A DNA stretch of 64,000 nucleotides from Maricaulis sp965242785 (GTDB lineage Bacteria; Pseudomonadota; Alphaproteobacteria; Caulobacterales; Maricaulaceae): assembly GCA_965242785.1 (NCBI GenBank), contig CBDETA010000004.1, forward strand, positions 372,001-436,000, in the 5' to 3' direction. A program made the position numbers and the translations under genes. Positions within the stretch are counted from its first letter, which is position 1. Each line of letters begins with the position of its first letter. The notes below the pieces were generated by a model. That model had not been told where the DNA came from. It made no database searches and worked only from the letters and a program-made list of their open reading frames with translations. Of the stretch, positions 19,053 to 26,942 are shown one piece after another.

Positions 19053-19988
19053 GTGAGTGCAGGACGGGGCAGCGGTGTCTGGACCGCATTGACATGGCGC
19101 AGGGCTGCGCTGGCATCGGGAGCCTGTGCCCTGATTGCCGGCTATGTGGCGATCTGGGGTCTGGGACGACCGGATACGGGCATGCTGCCATCCCTGTGGC
19201 CAGTATCCTTGGTCGGGCTGTTTGGCGCCACGGTTGCCAATTCGACCGGTGTCGGTGGCGGCGTTGTCTTCATTCCGGTCTTCAACCTGTTGCGTGAAGC
19301 CGGACTGGGCGATCTTGATCCGCGCACGGTGGTCGGCGTCAGCTTTGCCATTCAGTGCTTTGGCATGTCGACGGGATCGCTGACCTGGCTGGCCCGGATT
19401 TCCCGTCCCAGCATCAGTGCCGGCGAACGCGCGGCCCGTTCCATGTCACCCGGGGTGATCGCCTGGGTGATGGTCACCGGGCTGCCATCACTGCTGCTGG
19501 CTCAGCGCCTTCTTGCGGTGGATGGTCATGTTGCCCTGTTGCTGTTCAAAGGCTTTTCGATCGTGCTGGGCCTGTTGCTTTTGTTCCAGCTGGCACAGAA
19601 AGATCAACGACCCCATGCGCCTACGCTAGAGCGCGTTGACCGTCTGGTCTTGCCACTGATCGGCATAGGAGGCGGCATCGCCACGGCGCTTTTCTCGGTC
19701 GGCATCGGCGAGCTTCTGGCGCTTTATCTCTTTCTGCGCCGCTATCCGCTTGAGGCCTGTGTCGCGCCGGCTGTGATCTGCTCGGCGATCAGTGTTCTGG
19801 CCGGGGTCGGCCACCACATTGCCGCGGGTGAGGTGGTGGCGGAAATTCTTGTATTTGCTGCGCCCGCGGTGATTCTGGGCGGATTTCTCGGCCGCCGTGT
19901 GGCTCAGGCGCTCGGGTCCGCGCGTCTGAAATTCTGCACCGCGATCTGGATCATCGGGTCCAGCCTGGCCCTGATCGCGGTGCAATAG
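19053..19988 (+). CDS. TauE/SafE-family membrane protein
   Basis: A 311-residue integral membrane protein with about eight hydrophobic helices and the family feature NSTGVGGGVVFIPVFN near the first third, repeated in weaker form as IGGGIATALFSVGIGELLAL. TauE/SafE proteins are putative exporters or importers of sulfite, sulfoacetate or other organic anions. The GTG at 19053 has AAGGGG 5 bases upstream and avoids overlap with the GH3 gene; the frame itself is open from 19005. It is 29 bases downstream of GH3 and may be read with it, but no functional link to glucan use is evident. It converges with the symporter gene, leaving only 3 bases between stops. Confidence 0.8.
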   Translation: MSAGRGSGVWTALTWRRAALASGACALIAGYVAIWGLGRPDTGMLPSLWPVSLVGLFGATVANSTGVGGGVVFIPVFNLLREAGLGDLDPRTVVGVSFAIQCFGMSTGSLTWLARISRPSISAGERAARSMSPGVIAWVMVTGLPSLLLAQRLLAVDGHVALLLFKGFSIVLGLLLLFQLAQKDQRPHAPTLERVDRLVLPLIGIGGGIATALFSVGIGELLALYLFLRRYPLEACVAPAVICSAISVLAGVGHHIAAGEVVAEILVFAAPAVILGGFLGRRVAQALGSARLKFCTAIWIIGSSLALIAVQ

Positions 19989-19991
19989 GCG

Positions 19992-21857
19992 TCAGGACGG
20001 AACGCGGATTTCCTCGACCATGTCCTGCACGGCTTGCGGGGGCGGCGGGGTCATGAGGGACACGCTGATCGAGACGACAAAGGCCAGCGCCATGCCGACG
20101 GAACCGAAGCCTTCCGGGGAAATCCCGAGGATCCAGTCGGCGTCCGCGCCACGGGGGATGTCGGTCAGAACGCCTGCCAGGCCGAGCGCGCCGATCACAG
20201 TCAGCCCGGCTGTGAGGGCGAGCGGAATGCGCGCGCCGCCGGTCTGACGTCGTACACCCAGGTACAAAATCCCGGCCGCGAGGGCGAGGATCAGGGAAAC
20301 AACACCCATCACCGTAGCCGAAAAACCGATCTTGAAGTGAATGATATAGCCACCGGTAAGGAGCAGGCCGGTGAGCATGCCGGCAATAGCCCCTTCCTTG
20401 TTCATCCGCTTCCAGAAAATCCCGAGGAAGATCGCCGGGAAGAAGCTGGCGGCGGCCAGACCGAAAGCGAAGGCCACCACTGCGGCAACGAAGCCCGGCG
20501 GATAGATGCCCGCGAAAATCGCGATCAGGACCGCCCCGACGGCTGCAGAGCGGGCGACGAGCAGTTCCTGCCCTTCGCTCATGCCGGGCATCAGGACCTT
20601 CTTGCACAGATCGTGGGATACGGCGGACGAGATGACCATCAAGAGGCCTGCAGCCGTTGACAGCGCGGCCGCGAGGCCGCCGGCGACGACCAGGCCGATC
20701 ACCCAGGAGGGCAGGTTCCCGATCTCCGGGTTTGCCAGAACGAAAATGTCGCGATCCAGTGTGGTGACTTCGTTTTCAGTGGGGTCGGCGCGATACTGGA
20801 TGCGCCCGTCACCATTGTGATCGGTGAAGCCCAGAAGGCCGGTGCGTTCCCAATTGTAGAACCAGTCGGGCGTGGCGTTGTCCGGACGGTCTTCGGCGGG
20901 AAGCTCGGCGGCGTAGGTGCTTTCATTGACGGTTTCGATGAAGTTCGAGCGCGCGAACACGGCCACGGCGGGCGCCGTAGTATAAAGAACCGCAATGAAA
21001 ACCAGGGCCCAGCCGGCAGATTTGCGGGCGTCCGAGGCCTTGGGGACCGTAAAAAAGCGGATGATGACGTGGGGCAAACCGGCCGTTCCCACCATTAGGG
21101 CCAGGGTGATGGCGAAGACATCCAGCATGGATTTGGACCCTTGCGTGTAGGGTCTGAAGCCAAGATCGGTAAGCGTGCGGTCAAGCGATAGCAGGAGCGG
21201 AGTACCGTCCTGGGCATTACCGATGAAGCCGAGCTGCGGGATTGGCGTTCCGGTGATCTGCAGCGACAGGAAGATCGCCGGCACCATGAAGGCGAAGATC
21301 AGGACACAATATTGTGCGACCTGCGTGTAGGTAATGCCGCGCATGCCCCCAAGGGCCGCGTAAAAAAGCACGATGATGGCGCCAACAACGACACCGATTT
21401 CGACCGGCACGTGAAGGAAGTTGGCAAAGGCAATGCCAACCCCGCGCATCTGGCCGGCGATATAGGTGAAGGACACGAAGAGGGCGCAGATCACGGCGAC
21501 GATTCGGGCCGCCTGGCTGTAATAGCGGTCTCCGACAAAGTCCGGGACGGTGAACTTGCCGAACTTGCGCAGATAGGGTGCCAGAAGCAGGGCGAGGAGG
21601 ACATAGCCGCCGGTCCAGCCCATCAGGTAGACCGAGCCGTCATAGCCGGCAAACGCGATGATGCCGGCCATGGAGAGGAAGGAGGCGGCACTCATCCAGT
21701 CGGCGGCGGTGGCCATGCCGTTGAAGACCGGAGGCACGTCGTGGCCGGCGACGTAGAATTCGTCGGTCGAGGCGGCGCGGGCCCAGATGGCGATGCCGAT
21801 ATAGAGACCGAAAGAGGCGATGACGAAGATCGCGGTCCAGATCAGGGTAGCGTCCAT
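19992..21857 (-). CDS. sodium:solute symporter large subunit (SSS family, VC_2705-like)
   Basis: A 621-residue SSS-family protein with about 13 membrane segments. It begins FVIASFGLYIGIAIWARA and contains MATAADWMSAASFLSMAGII and the late ARSAAVGAVLIAIFAGIYPP. Its small partner is encoded 4 bases upstream, which defines the two-component VC_2705/DUF4212 subgroup. A long extramembrane insertion (about residues 310-375) carries DHNGDGRIQY near residue 346, which resembles an EF-hand calcium loop. The substrate is not known for the subgroup as a whole; ActP-like acetate/monocarboxylate uptake is one option, and acetate is released from acetylated xylan. It follows the xylanase in the same direction, so co-expression is likely. 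Confidence 0.88.
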   Translation of the reverse strand: MDATLIWTAIFVIASFGLYIGIAIWARAASTDEFYVAGHDVPPVFNGMATAADWMSAASFLSMAGIIAFAGYDGSVYLMGWTGGYVLLALLLAPYLRKFGKFTVPDFVGDRYYSQAARIVAVICALFVSFTYIAGQMRGVGIAFANFLHVPVEIGVVVGAIIVLFYAALGGMRGITYTQVAQYCVLIFAFMVPAIFLSLQITGTPIPQLGFIGNAQDGTPLLLSLDRTLTDLGFRPYTQGSKSMLDVFAITLALMVGTAGLPHVIIRFFTVPKASDARKSAGWALVFIAVLYTTAPAVAVFARSNFIETVNESTYAAELPAEDRPDNATPDWFYNWERTGLLGFTDHNGDGRIQYRADPTENEVTTLDRDIFVLANPEIGNLPSWVIGLVVAGGLAAALSTAAGLLMVISSAVSHDLCKKVLMPGMSEGQELLVARSAAVGAVLIAIFAGIYPPGFVAAVVAFAFGLAAASFFPAIFLGIFWKRMNKEGAIAGMLTGLLLTGGYIIHFKIGFSATVMGVVSLILALAAGILYLGVRRQTGGARIPLALTAGLTVIGALGLAGVLTDIPRGADADWILGISPEGFGSVGMALAFVVSISVSLMTPPPPQAVQDMVEEIRVPS

Positions 21858-21861
21858 CGGC

Positions 21862-22143
21862 TCAGCCCTCGCCGTCCAGCTTGTACTTCCGCTCGATGCG
21901 GGTCATGCGCCAGGAATAGACAAAGATCAGCGCCACGAAGACATAGATCGCGCCCTGCTGGGCGAACCAGAACCCCAGCGGCGCGCCGCCGATCGAGACC
22001 TGGTCGAGGACATCGCGCAAAAGGATCCCGAAGCCGAAGGACACGATGAACCAGATCACCAGAAGCACGGCCATCAGGGTGAGGTTCTCGCGCCAGTAGG
22101 CACGCCGGGCTTCAGCCCGGCTCATGAGTTCCTGCTCGCTCAT
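21862..22143 (-). CDS. symporter small subunit (DUF4212)
   Basis: A 93-residue protein with two membrane helices (about residues 20-45 and 58-80). It has the family features AYWRENL before helix 1 and GFWFAQQGAIYVFVALIFVY in helix 2, ending in a charged tail RIERKYKLDGEG. DUF4212 proteins occur next to SSS symporters of the VC_2705 type and are taken as small subunits. The stop lies 4 bases before the start of the large subunit, a strong sign of co-translation. The xylanase ends 71 bases upstream. Confidence 0.9.
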   Translation of the reverse strand: MSEQELMSRAEARRAYWRENLTLMAVLLVIWFIVSFGFGILLRDVLDQVSIGGAPLGFWFAQQGAIYVFVALIFVYSWRMTRIERKYKLDGEG

Positions 22144-22214
22144 TCAATCCTCCCCGATTGACCGGCTGCGCGGTGTTTTCGGCACACTGGCAGGGTTTGC
22201 CGGTACCGCAAAGC

Positions 22215-23360
22215 TTATCGCGGTTCGGCGGCCTGGAAGGCGGCCGCAATGGCGTCACGAAGCGGTTTGGGCTGGTAGTCCGCATCATAGGGCGTCGGCC
22301 GCTTGGCCTCGCCATCGGCGCGCGGCCAGAGGTTCTGGAGCCAGGAATAGCGGTCGCACATGCCCCAGCACAGGACATCCTTGGTCTGCGGGTATTCGAA
22401 CATGAGATCGAGATAGCGGCGGCCCAGATCGGCCACGGCCTGGTCCCGACCGGCAAAGTCATAGGGCAGGTTCTTGTCATGGACGTCGAACTCGGTGATC
22501 AGCAGATCGAGATCGAGCGCCGTGACGGCGTCGAGGAAGCCGCGCCAGTGGTCGTCGCGGGCCGTATCGAAGCCGGTGGACGTGTCGTAATTGCCGGAAC
22601 CGATATGGCTCTGCACGCCCAGCCCGTCCAGTGGCACGCCGCGCTCGCGCATGCCTTCGAGCAGACGCAGGACACCTTCCTGGTGGGTTTCGTGACCAGC
22701 TTCCCAGCTCATGTAGTCATTATAGACCAGCTCGCCATCGGGATCGGCTTCGCGGGTGGCGTGATAGGCGATGTCGATGATGTTCTCGCCCAGATGCCGG
22801 GTCAGCGAGGTCTCGCGCAGCAGACCGGTGGACGGATCAATCGTCTCGTTGACCACGTCCCAAGACCGGATGATGCCGCGATAGCGCTCGACGACACGTT
22901 GAATGTGCGTCCGCACCAGACGTTCGGCCTCGGCACCGGGCCGGCTGCCGAAATTGTAGTTGTTGACCCAGGCCGGGGAAAACTCTTCGCGGTTCCACAA
23001 GAGGGTATGACCACGCAGGGCCGCGCCCTGTTCGCGGGCAAAGTCGGCCAGCGTGTCCGCGGGGTCGTAGAAGAAGGTCTCTTCGTCCGGGCGCATGACA
23101 TACCATTTGAGCGCATTTTCATGGACATAAATCCCGCACTCCCGGGTCAGGATCGCACGGTATTGCGGGTCATAGAACGCGCCGGTGAGAGTTCCAGGAC
23201 GCCCCAGCCCGACCGCCGTGCCGAACCGCATGCCCTTGGCCTGCGCGAGCGCGTGCAAAGAGGATGCATCCTGTGAGAAGGCGGCCGGAGCAGCGGCGGC
23301 AGCAAGGCTGCCTGCGGCCAGGCCGGCCAGGGCATCGCGGCGGGTAATGGGCTTGGACAT
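22215..23360 (-). CDS. GH10 endo-1,4-beta-xylanase, Tat-exported
   Basis: A 381-residue GH10 TIM-barrel enzyme cutting the xylan backbone. The N-terminus carries a twin-arginine signal (TRRDALAGLAAGSLAAAAAP). Catalytic residues are the acid/base E172 in WDVVNETID and the nucleophile E290 in LLITEFDVHD. HENALKWYVMRP and RGHTLLWN are further GH10 motifs. The ATG at 23360 is preferred over an upstream start because GGAGAG precedes it and it places the arginine pair correctly. A terminator lies between the TonB receptor and this gene, so the xylanase may have its own promoter or rely on read-through. Tat export of a GH10 enzyme suggests periplasmic action on imported xylo-oligosaccharides. Confidence 0.94.
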   Translation of the reverse strand: MSKPITRRDALAGLAAGSLAAAAAPAAFSQDASSLHALAQAKGMRFGTAVGLGRPGTLTGAFYDPQYRAILTRECGIYVHENALKWYVMRPDEETFFYDPADTLADFAREQGAALRGHTLLWNREEFSPAWVNNYNFGSRPGAEAERLVRTHIQRVVERYRGIIRSWDVVNETIDPSTGLLRETSLTRHLGENIIDIAYHATREADPDGELVYNDYMSWEAGHETHQEGVLRLLEGMRERGVPLDGLGVQSHIGSGNYDTSTGFDTARDDHWRGFLDAVTALDLDLLITEFDVHDKNLPYDFAGRDQAVADLGRRYLDLMFEYPQTKDVLCWGMCDRYSWLQNLWPRADGEAKRPTPYDADYQPKPLRDAIAAAFQAAEPR

Positions 23361-23384
23361 GACGGCTCTCCGATGGCTGTCGGG

Positions 23385-23430
23385 CAAGAAAAAGGGGGCG
23401 CAGGTCCGGTTTCACGGTCCCGCGCCCCCT
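23385..23430 (-). terminator. intrinsic terminator after the TonB-dependent receptor
   Basis: On the minus strand the receptor stop is followed by a strong hairpin (arms 23393-23408 and 23415-23430, two mismatches, 6-base loop). The run TTTTTCTT follows it. The outer nine pairs, AGGGGGCGC with GCGCCCCCT, are perfect. It would end most receptor transcripts before the xylanase gene. Confidence 0.85.
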
Positions 23431-23444
23431 GATGGTGTGGCGAC

Positions 23445-26400
23445 CTAGTAGGTCGCGCGGATGATGAACGTCACGCGACGGTCGTTCATGAACCAGGAGC
23501 GCGGCGCCGTGAGCAGATCGTTGTTGAGGACCTGGCTGGTGCGCGTGACCTGGTTCAGCAGGTTCACACCCTGAACGCCGACACGAATGTTGTCGTTCAC
23601 GCTGAAGAAGGCCGAACCATCGAGCTGGCCGCCCGATTCCTGAACGATCGGAGCATAGGGCACGATCACGTCGCGGACGGTGACGACGAAGTCGGACCGC
23701 CAGGCGTAAGCGAGGCGCAGCGACATCCAGTCATTCTCGTAGAAGCCGGCCACGTTGACCGTGTGCTCCGAGAGGCCCTGCAGCGGCAGGAGGCTGGTGT
23801 CGATGTTGGCCACACGGCCCGCCGCCACATCCGGGTCGGTTGCGGAGAGCGTGGATTGGACCACACCTTCACTGTCGACATAGGTGTAGCTGGCATTCAT
23901 GCCCAGACCCGACCAGATACCCGGCAGGAAGTCATAGGTCTGCTGGTAGGCCAGTTCGAAGCCCTTCACCGTACCTTGTTCCGGCGAGTTCGACGGGGTC
24001 GTCACGACGCCGGAGAACGTCGCACCATTGTTGGTGAAGGTCAGACGTTCGGTACCATTGGTGATGACATTGTCGAGCTGCTTGTAGAACAGCGCGAAGG
24101 TGAGTGAACCGACGCTGGCAAAATACCACTCGGCCGAAGCGTCGAAATTCATCGACTCGATCGGATCGAGATAGGGATTGCCGACCGTCGAGTTGATCGT
24201 CGGGCCCAGCACCCGCACGCCGTTATTGTCGAAGATCGGCGCCTGGAGGGTGATGTTGTAGTAGTTCCGGGTCAGACCGACATCCGGCATGGTGATGGTC
24301 TTGGATACGCCCAAGCGGAACTGCCAGCCATTCTCCAGCCGTGCAACGGCGTTGAAGCTCGGCAGGTAGTACTCCATGTCGTGCGATGTGGTGTTGGGCG
24401 TAATGGATCCGTCTGCGAAGGCCCGGGCAGCATCACGCTCGGACAGCGACAGCAGACAGAAGTCTGGCGGCTGCTGACCGGCCGGGACGGCCGCACAATC
24501 GGCTTCCGACGAGAAGGTCACGTTGGTGAACGAGTGGTAGCCCTGGGTTTCGCGCGTCATGTTGACATAGCGAAGACCGAAGTTACCGGACACGTGCACG
24601 CCGTTGTCCATCTCCTGGTCAAAGCGGAGCATCGCGTAAAGCGAGTCGTTGGTTTCCTGGATCGGATTGACTTCCTGCAGCAGGAAAGGCGTACCCGGCT
24701 CGAACTGTCCACAGCGGGCCGCCAGCGGCTCCCAGTTCTCACAGGTCGTGGTCGGACGCCAGGCGGAACCCACGCCAACCGCGAAGTCTTCCATCTGCTG
24801 GTAGTTCTGGATGATGTTCGAACCCCAGAACAGGCGCGGCTCGTCGCCGGTCGGCACCGGAACCTGGCCTCGCATGAAGTTGTCGAACGAGAAGGTCGTG
24901 AAGTAGTCGGACAGCTGTCCGCCACCACCCGGAATGGCACTATCCAGCCAGACCGGGCCGCCATTGCCCCACTGCTCGGAAATCACACCCCAGTTGTAGG
25001 TCGAGAACCGGGTCGTCTGGTCACGATTGGAGTGGCGATAGCCGAAGCGGATGCTCTCTGCCCAGCGGTCCGGATTGTTGAAGTGATACTCACCATCGGC
25101 CCGGAAAGCATCCAGCGTTCCTTCTGACTGTTCGATATGGTCCATCGCCGCGCGCGGGAAGGAGTTGAACGGATCCGAGAAGCTGTCATGGCCGGTGCGG
25201 TAGTAGGCCGGACAATTCTGCGTGCCCGGATTGCCGGCACACGGCGTGCCATCAAGGCCCGGCGGCTGGAAGATGACCCACGGAATGCTGTCGCCATTCA
25301 GGGCGATAGCGGCATTCTGGTAGGTCGACGCCCACAGGCCGATATCCGTCACGTCGACGGTTGACTCAACATGTTGGAAGTCAAAGTTGAACGACCAGCT
25401 GTCATTCGGCGTCCAGCGGAAATTGAAGCCGATATCTTCCGTCACATAGTCCTGCAGGACGTCACGGCGGATATTGTTCGACTGCAGCCCGTGGGCTGGC
25501 GTGCGGTTGTCGCCATTGAACTGGTCAGAGCGCCAGCCCGTATTGTCCGACGTGATGATGCCGCCCGTGAACAGGCCACTGGGACCGAAATCAAGCGTGG
25601 TGCCGTCGACAGCCTGAGAGTCGCCATTGCCAGCGACGTTGTCGGTGGCGATCTCCATGGCGTGCTCGGTCCAGGCCTGCTGTGAGTCAGAGCGCAGATA
25701 CTGGAGCGTGGCTTCCATCGTACGATCTTCGGAGCGCCACTGGGCCGCAGCACCGATGCCTTCGCGGGTCCGGTCGAAGATCTGGGAGCGGAAGGCCGCG
25801 CCGCGCGGGAACCAGACCGTGCCAACAGCGGTGTCTCCGGCGCCCGGAACCACATCGCCATTGGTGTAAAGCGTGCGTTCGCCATAGTTGGAGATTTGCT
25901 GGCCGTCAGAACGGGCGGTGAGCTCGGAGTTCACATAGTTGAACAGCAGGCCCCACTCGCCACCATTGCCGGTATCCCAACGGTTTGACGCCATGATCGA
26001 GTAGGTCGGCGTCCATTCCTCGGCAAAATCGCCATAGCTGGCCTCGACCGAAGCCGCGAGCGTCGGCGAGCCGTCGAACGGACGCCGGGTGCGCAGGTTG
26101 ATCGTGCCGGAAATGCCGCCTTCAATCATGTCGGCGGATGGGCTCTTGAACACGTCGACGCCGCCCATCAGTTCCGACGGCACGTCGGAGAAGGACAGCA
26201 CACGGCCGTTATTGGCCGAGAAGGTGTCACGGCCGTTCAGCTCGGAGCGGACCCAGGTCAGGCCGCGGACGACAACGCCGGAGCCTTCAATCGAGAAGTG
26301 GTCCGGGTCGACACCGGCACGGAAGCGGTCGATCGACACGCCCGGCACACGCTGCAAGGCTTCGGTGACCGAACGGTCCGGCAGGGCACCGATATCTTCG

Positions 26401-26648
26401 GCGGTGATCGAGTCCACGACGACTTCACTGTCGCGCTTGATCGTTTGCGATGTTTGCAGGCTGGAGCGATAGCCGGTGACCTGAATGATCTCCGTATCCT
26501 CGCCATCCGCTTCATCGGTGTTGTCCTGTGCGAAGACCGGCGCGGAGGCCAGCATCGCGGTCAGGGCCATTGCGGAAACGCCCTCCCGCCAGCCCGGCAG
26601 CGCCGGACGACGAGATGCGCGCTGACGCACCTGTGGTGTTGATTTCAT
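23445..26648 (-). CDS. TonB-dependent outer-membrane receptor for xylan oligosaccharides (inferred)
   Basis: A 1067-residue outer-membrane receptor. A signal peptide (LTAMLASAPVFAQ) and a TonB-box-like segment (EIIQVTGY) are followed by the plug domain (about residues 55-170, with LPDRSVTEALQRVPGVSIDR) and a 22-strand-type barrel ending in the aromatic terminus VTFIIRATY. It matches the large Caulobacter/Xanthomonas group used for oligosaccharide uptake. The ATG at 26648 has GGAGGAAG upstream; the frame opens 19 codons earlier at a TTG. The promoter region carries a LacI-type and a GntR-type operator, both also found upstream of xylX, which supports xylo-oligosaccharides as substrate. It faces the halogenase operon and is followed by a terminator and the xylanase. 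Confidence 0.93.
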   Translation of the reverse strand: MKSTPQVRQRASRRPALPGWREGVSAMALTAMLASAPVFAQDNTDEADGEDTEIIQVTGYRSSLQTSQTIKRDSEVVVDSITAEDIGALPDRSVTEALQRVPGVSIDRFRAGVDPDHFSIEGSGVVVRGLTWVRSELNGRDTFSANNGRVLSFSDVPSELMGGVDVFKSPSADMIEGGISGTINLRTRRPFDGSPTLAASVEASYGDFAEEWTPTYSIMASNRWDTGNGGEWGLLFNYVNSELTARSDGQQISNYGERTLYTNGDVVPGAGDTAVGTVWFPRGAAFRSQIFDRTREGIGAAAQWRSEDRTMEATLQYLRSDSQQAWTEHAMEIATDNVAGNGDSQAVDGTTLDFGPSGLFTGGIITSDNTGWRSDQFNGDNRTPAHGLQSNNIRRDVLQDYVTEDIGFNFRWTPNDSWSFNFDFQHVESTVDVTDIGLWASTYQNAAIALNGDSIPWVIFQPPGLDGTPCAGNPGTQNCPAYYRTGHDSFSDPFNSFPRAAMDHIEQSEGTLDAFRADGEYHFNNPDRWAESIRFGYRHSNRDQTTRFSTYNWGVISEQWGNGGPVWLDSAIPGGGGQLSDYFTTFSFDNFMRGQVPVPTGDEPRLFWGSNIIQNYQQMEDFAVGVGSAWRPTTTCENWEPLAARCGQFEPGTPFLLQEVNPIQETNDSLYAMLRFDQEMDNGVHVSGNFGLRYVNMTRETQGYHSFTNVTFSSEADCAAVPAGQQPPDFCLLSLSERDAARAFADGSITPNTTSHDMEYYLPSFNAVARLENGWQFRLGVSKTITMPDVGLTRNYYNITLQAPIFDNNGVRVLGPTINSTVGNPYLDPIESMNFDASAEWYFASVGSLTFALFYKQLDNVITNGTERLTFTNNGATFSGVVTTPSNSPEQGTVKGFELAYQQTYDFLPGIWSGLGMNASYTYVDSEGVVQSTLSATDPDVAAGRVANIDTSLLPLQGLSEHTVNVAGFYENDWMSLRLAYAWRSDFVVTVRDVIVPYAPIVQESGGQLDGSAFFSVNDNIRVGVQGVNLLNQVTRTSQVLNNDLLTAPRSWFMNDRRVTFIIRATY

Positions 26649-26653
26649 CAGAC

Positions 26654-26669
26654 TTCCTCCCCTTTGAAA
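26654..26669 (-). promoter_or_regulatory. shared leader/ribosome-binding segment of the receptor gene
   Basis: The 16 bases TTTCAAAGGGGAGGAA (minus strand) just before the receptor start are identical to those before the GH3 xylosidase (40356-40371). They contain the Shine-Dalgarno AGGGGAGGA and fix the ATG at 26648. Confidence 0.6.
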
Positions 26670-26674
26670 TCGCA

Positions 26675-26690
26675 TTGTTAGCGCTACTAA
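26675..26690. promoter_or_regulatory. LacI-type operator upstream of the TonB receptor
   Basis: TTGTTAGCGCTACTAA is a near-palindrome around TAGCGCTA. Its match upstream of xylX (50178-50193, read on the minus strand) is identical at 14 of 16 positions. It sits just downstream of a possible -10 (TAAAAT, minus strand 26695-26690), a position suited to repression. The LacI protein encoded at 50247 is the likely binder, since one of the two sites is next to it. Confidence 0.65.
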
Positions 26691-26702
26691 TTTTATCCAG
26701 CG

Positions 26703-26719
26703 CAAATGTCTGATTAATT
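26703..26719. promoter_or_regulatory. GntR-type operator, receptor/halogenase region
   Basis: CAAATGTCTGATTAATT fits the 17-base near-palindrome YAAWTGTCYGAYNWWWT found in five intergenic regions here. This is the most degenerate copy (GAT instead of GAC in the right half). It lies just upstream of the putative receptor -10 and 223 bases before the halogenase start, so it could affect both divergent units. Confidence 0.55.
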
Positions 26720-26942
26720 GACTGCGTACCCCAAGAAACGTCGCCGCACAACCTTTCCCTGCCCAGCGGCAGAACGAACGCTCCCAAGTGTCGCCACAAT
26801 GTCACGGTCCTACTTTTGTCTTACGATGTCAATGGCCTGAATAGTGGCATGGCTTGCGGGCATCGGCCGGTATCAATCAATTGACCGCGCCAAACTGCGT
26901 CGAATAAGCTTCAAAGAAAAACACGAGGGAGGGCGCATCCGC

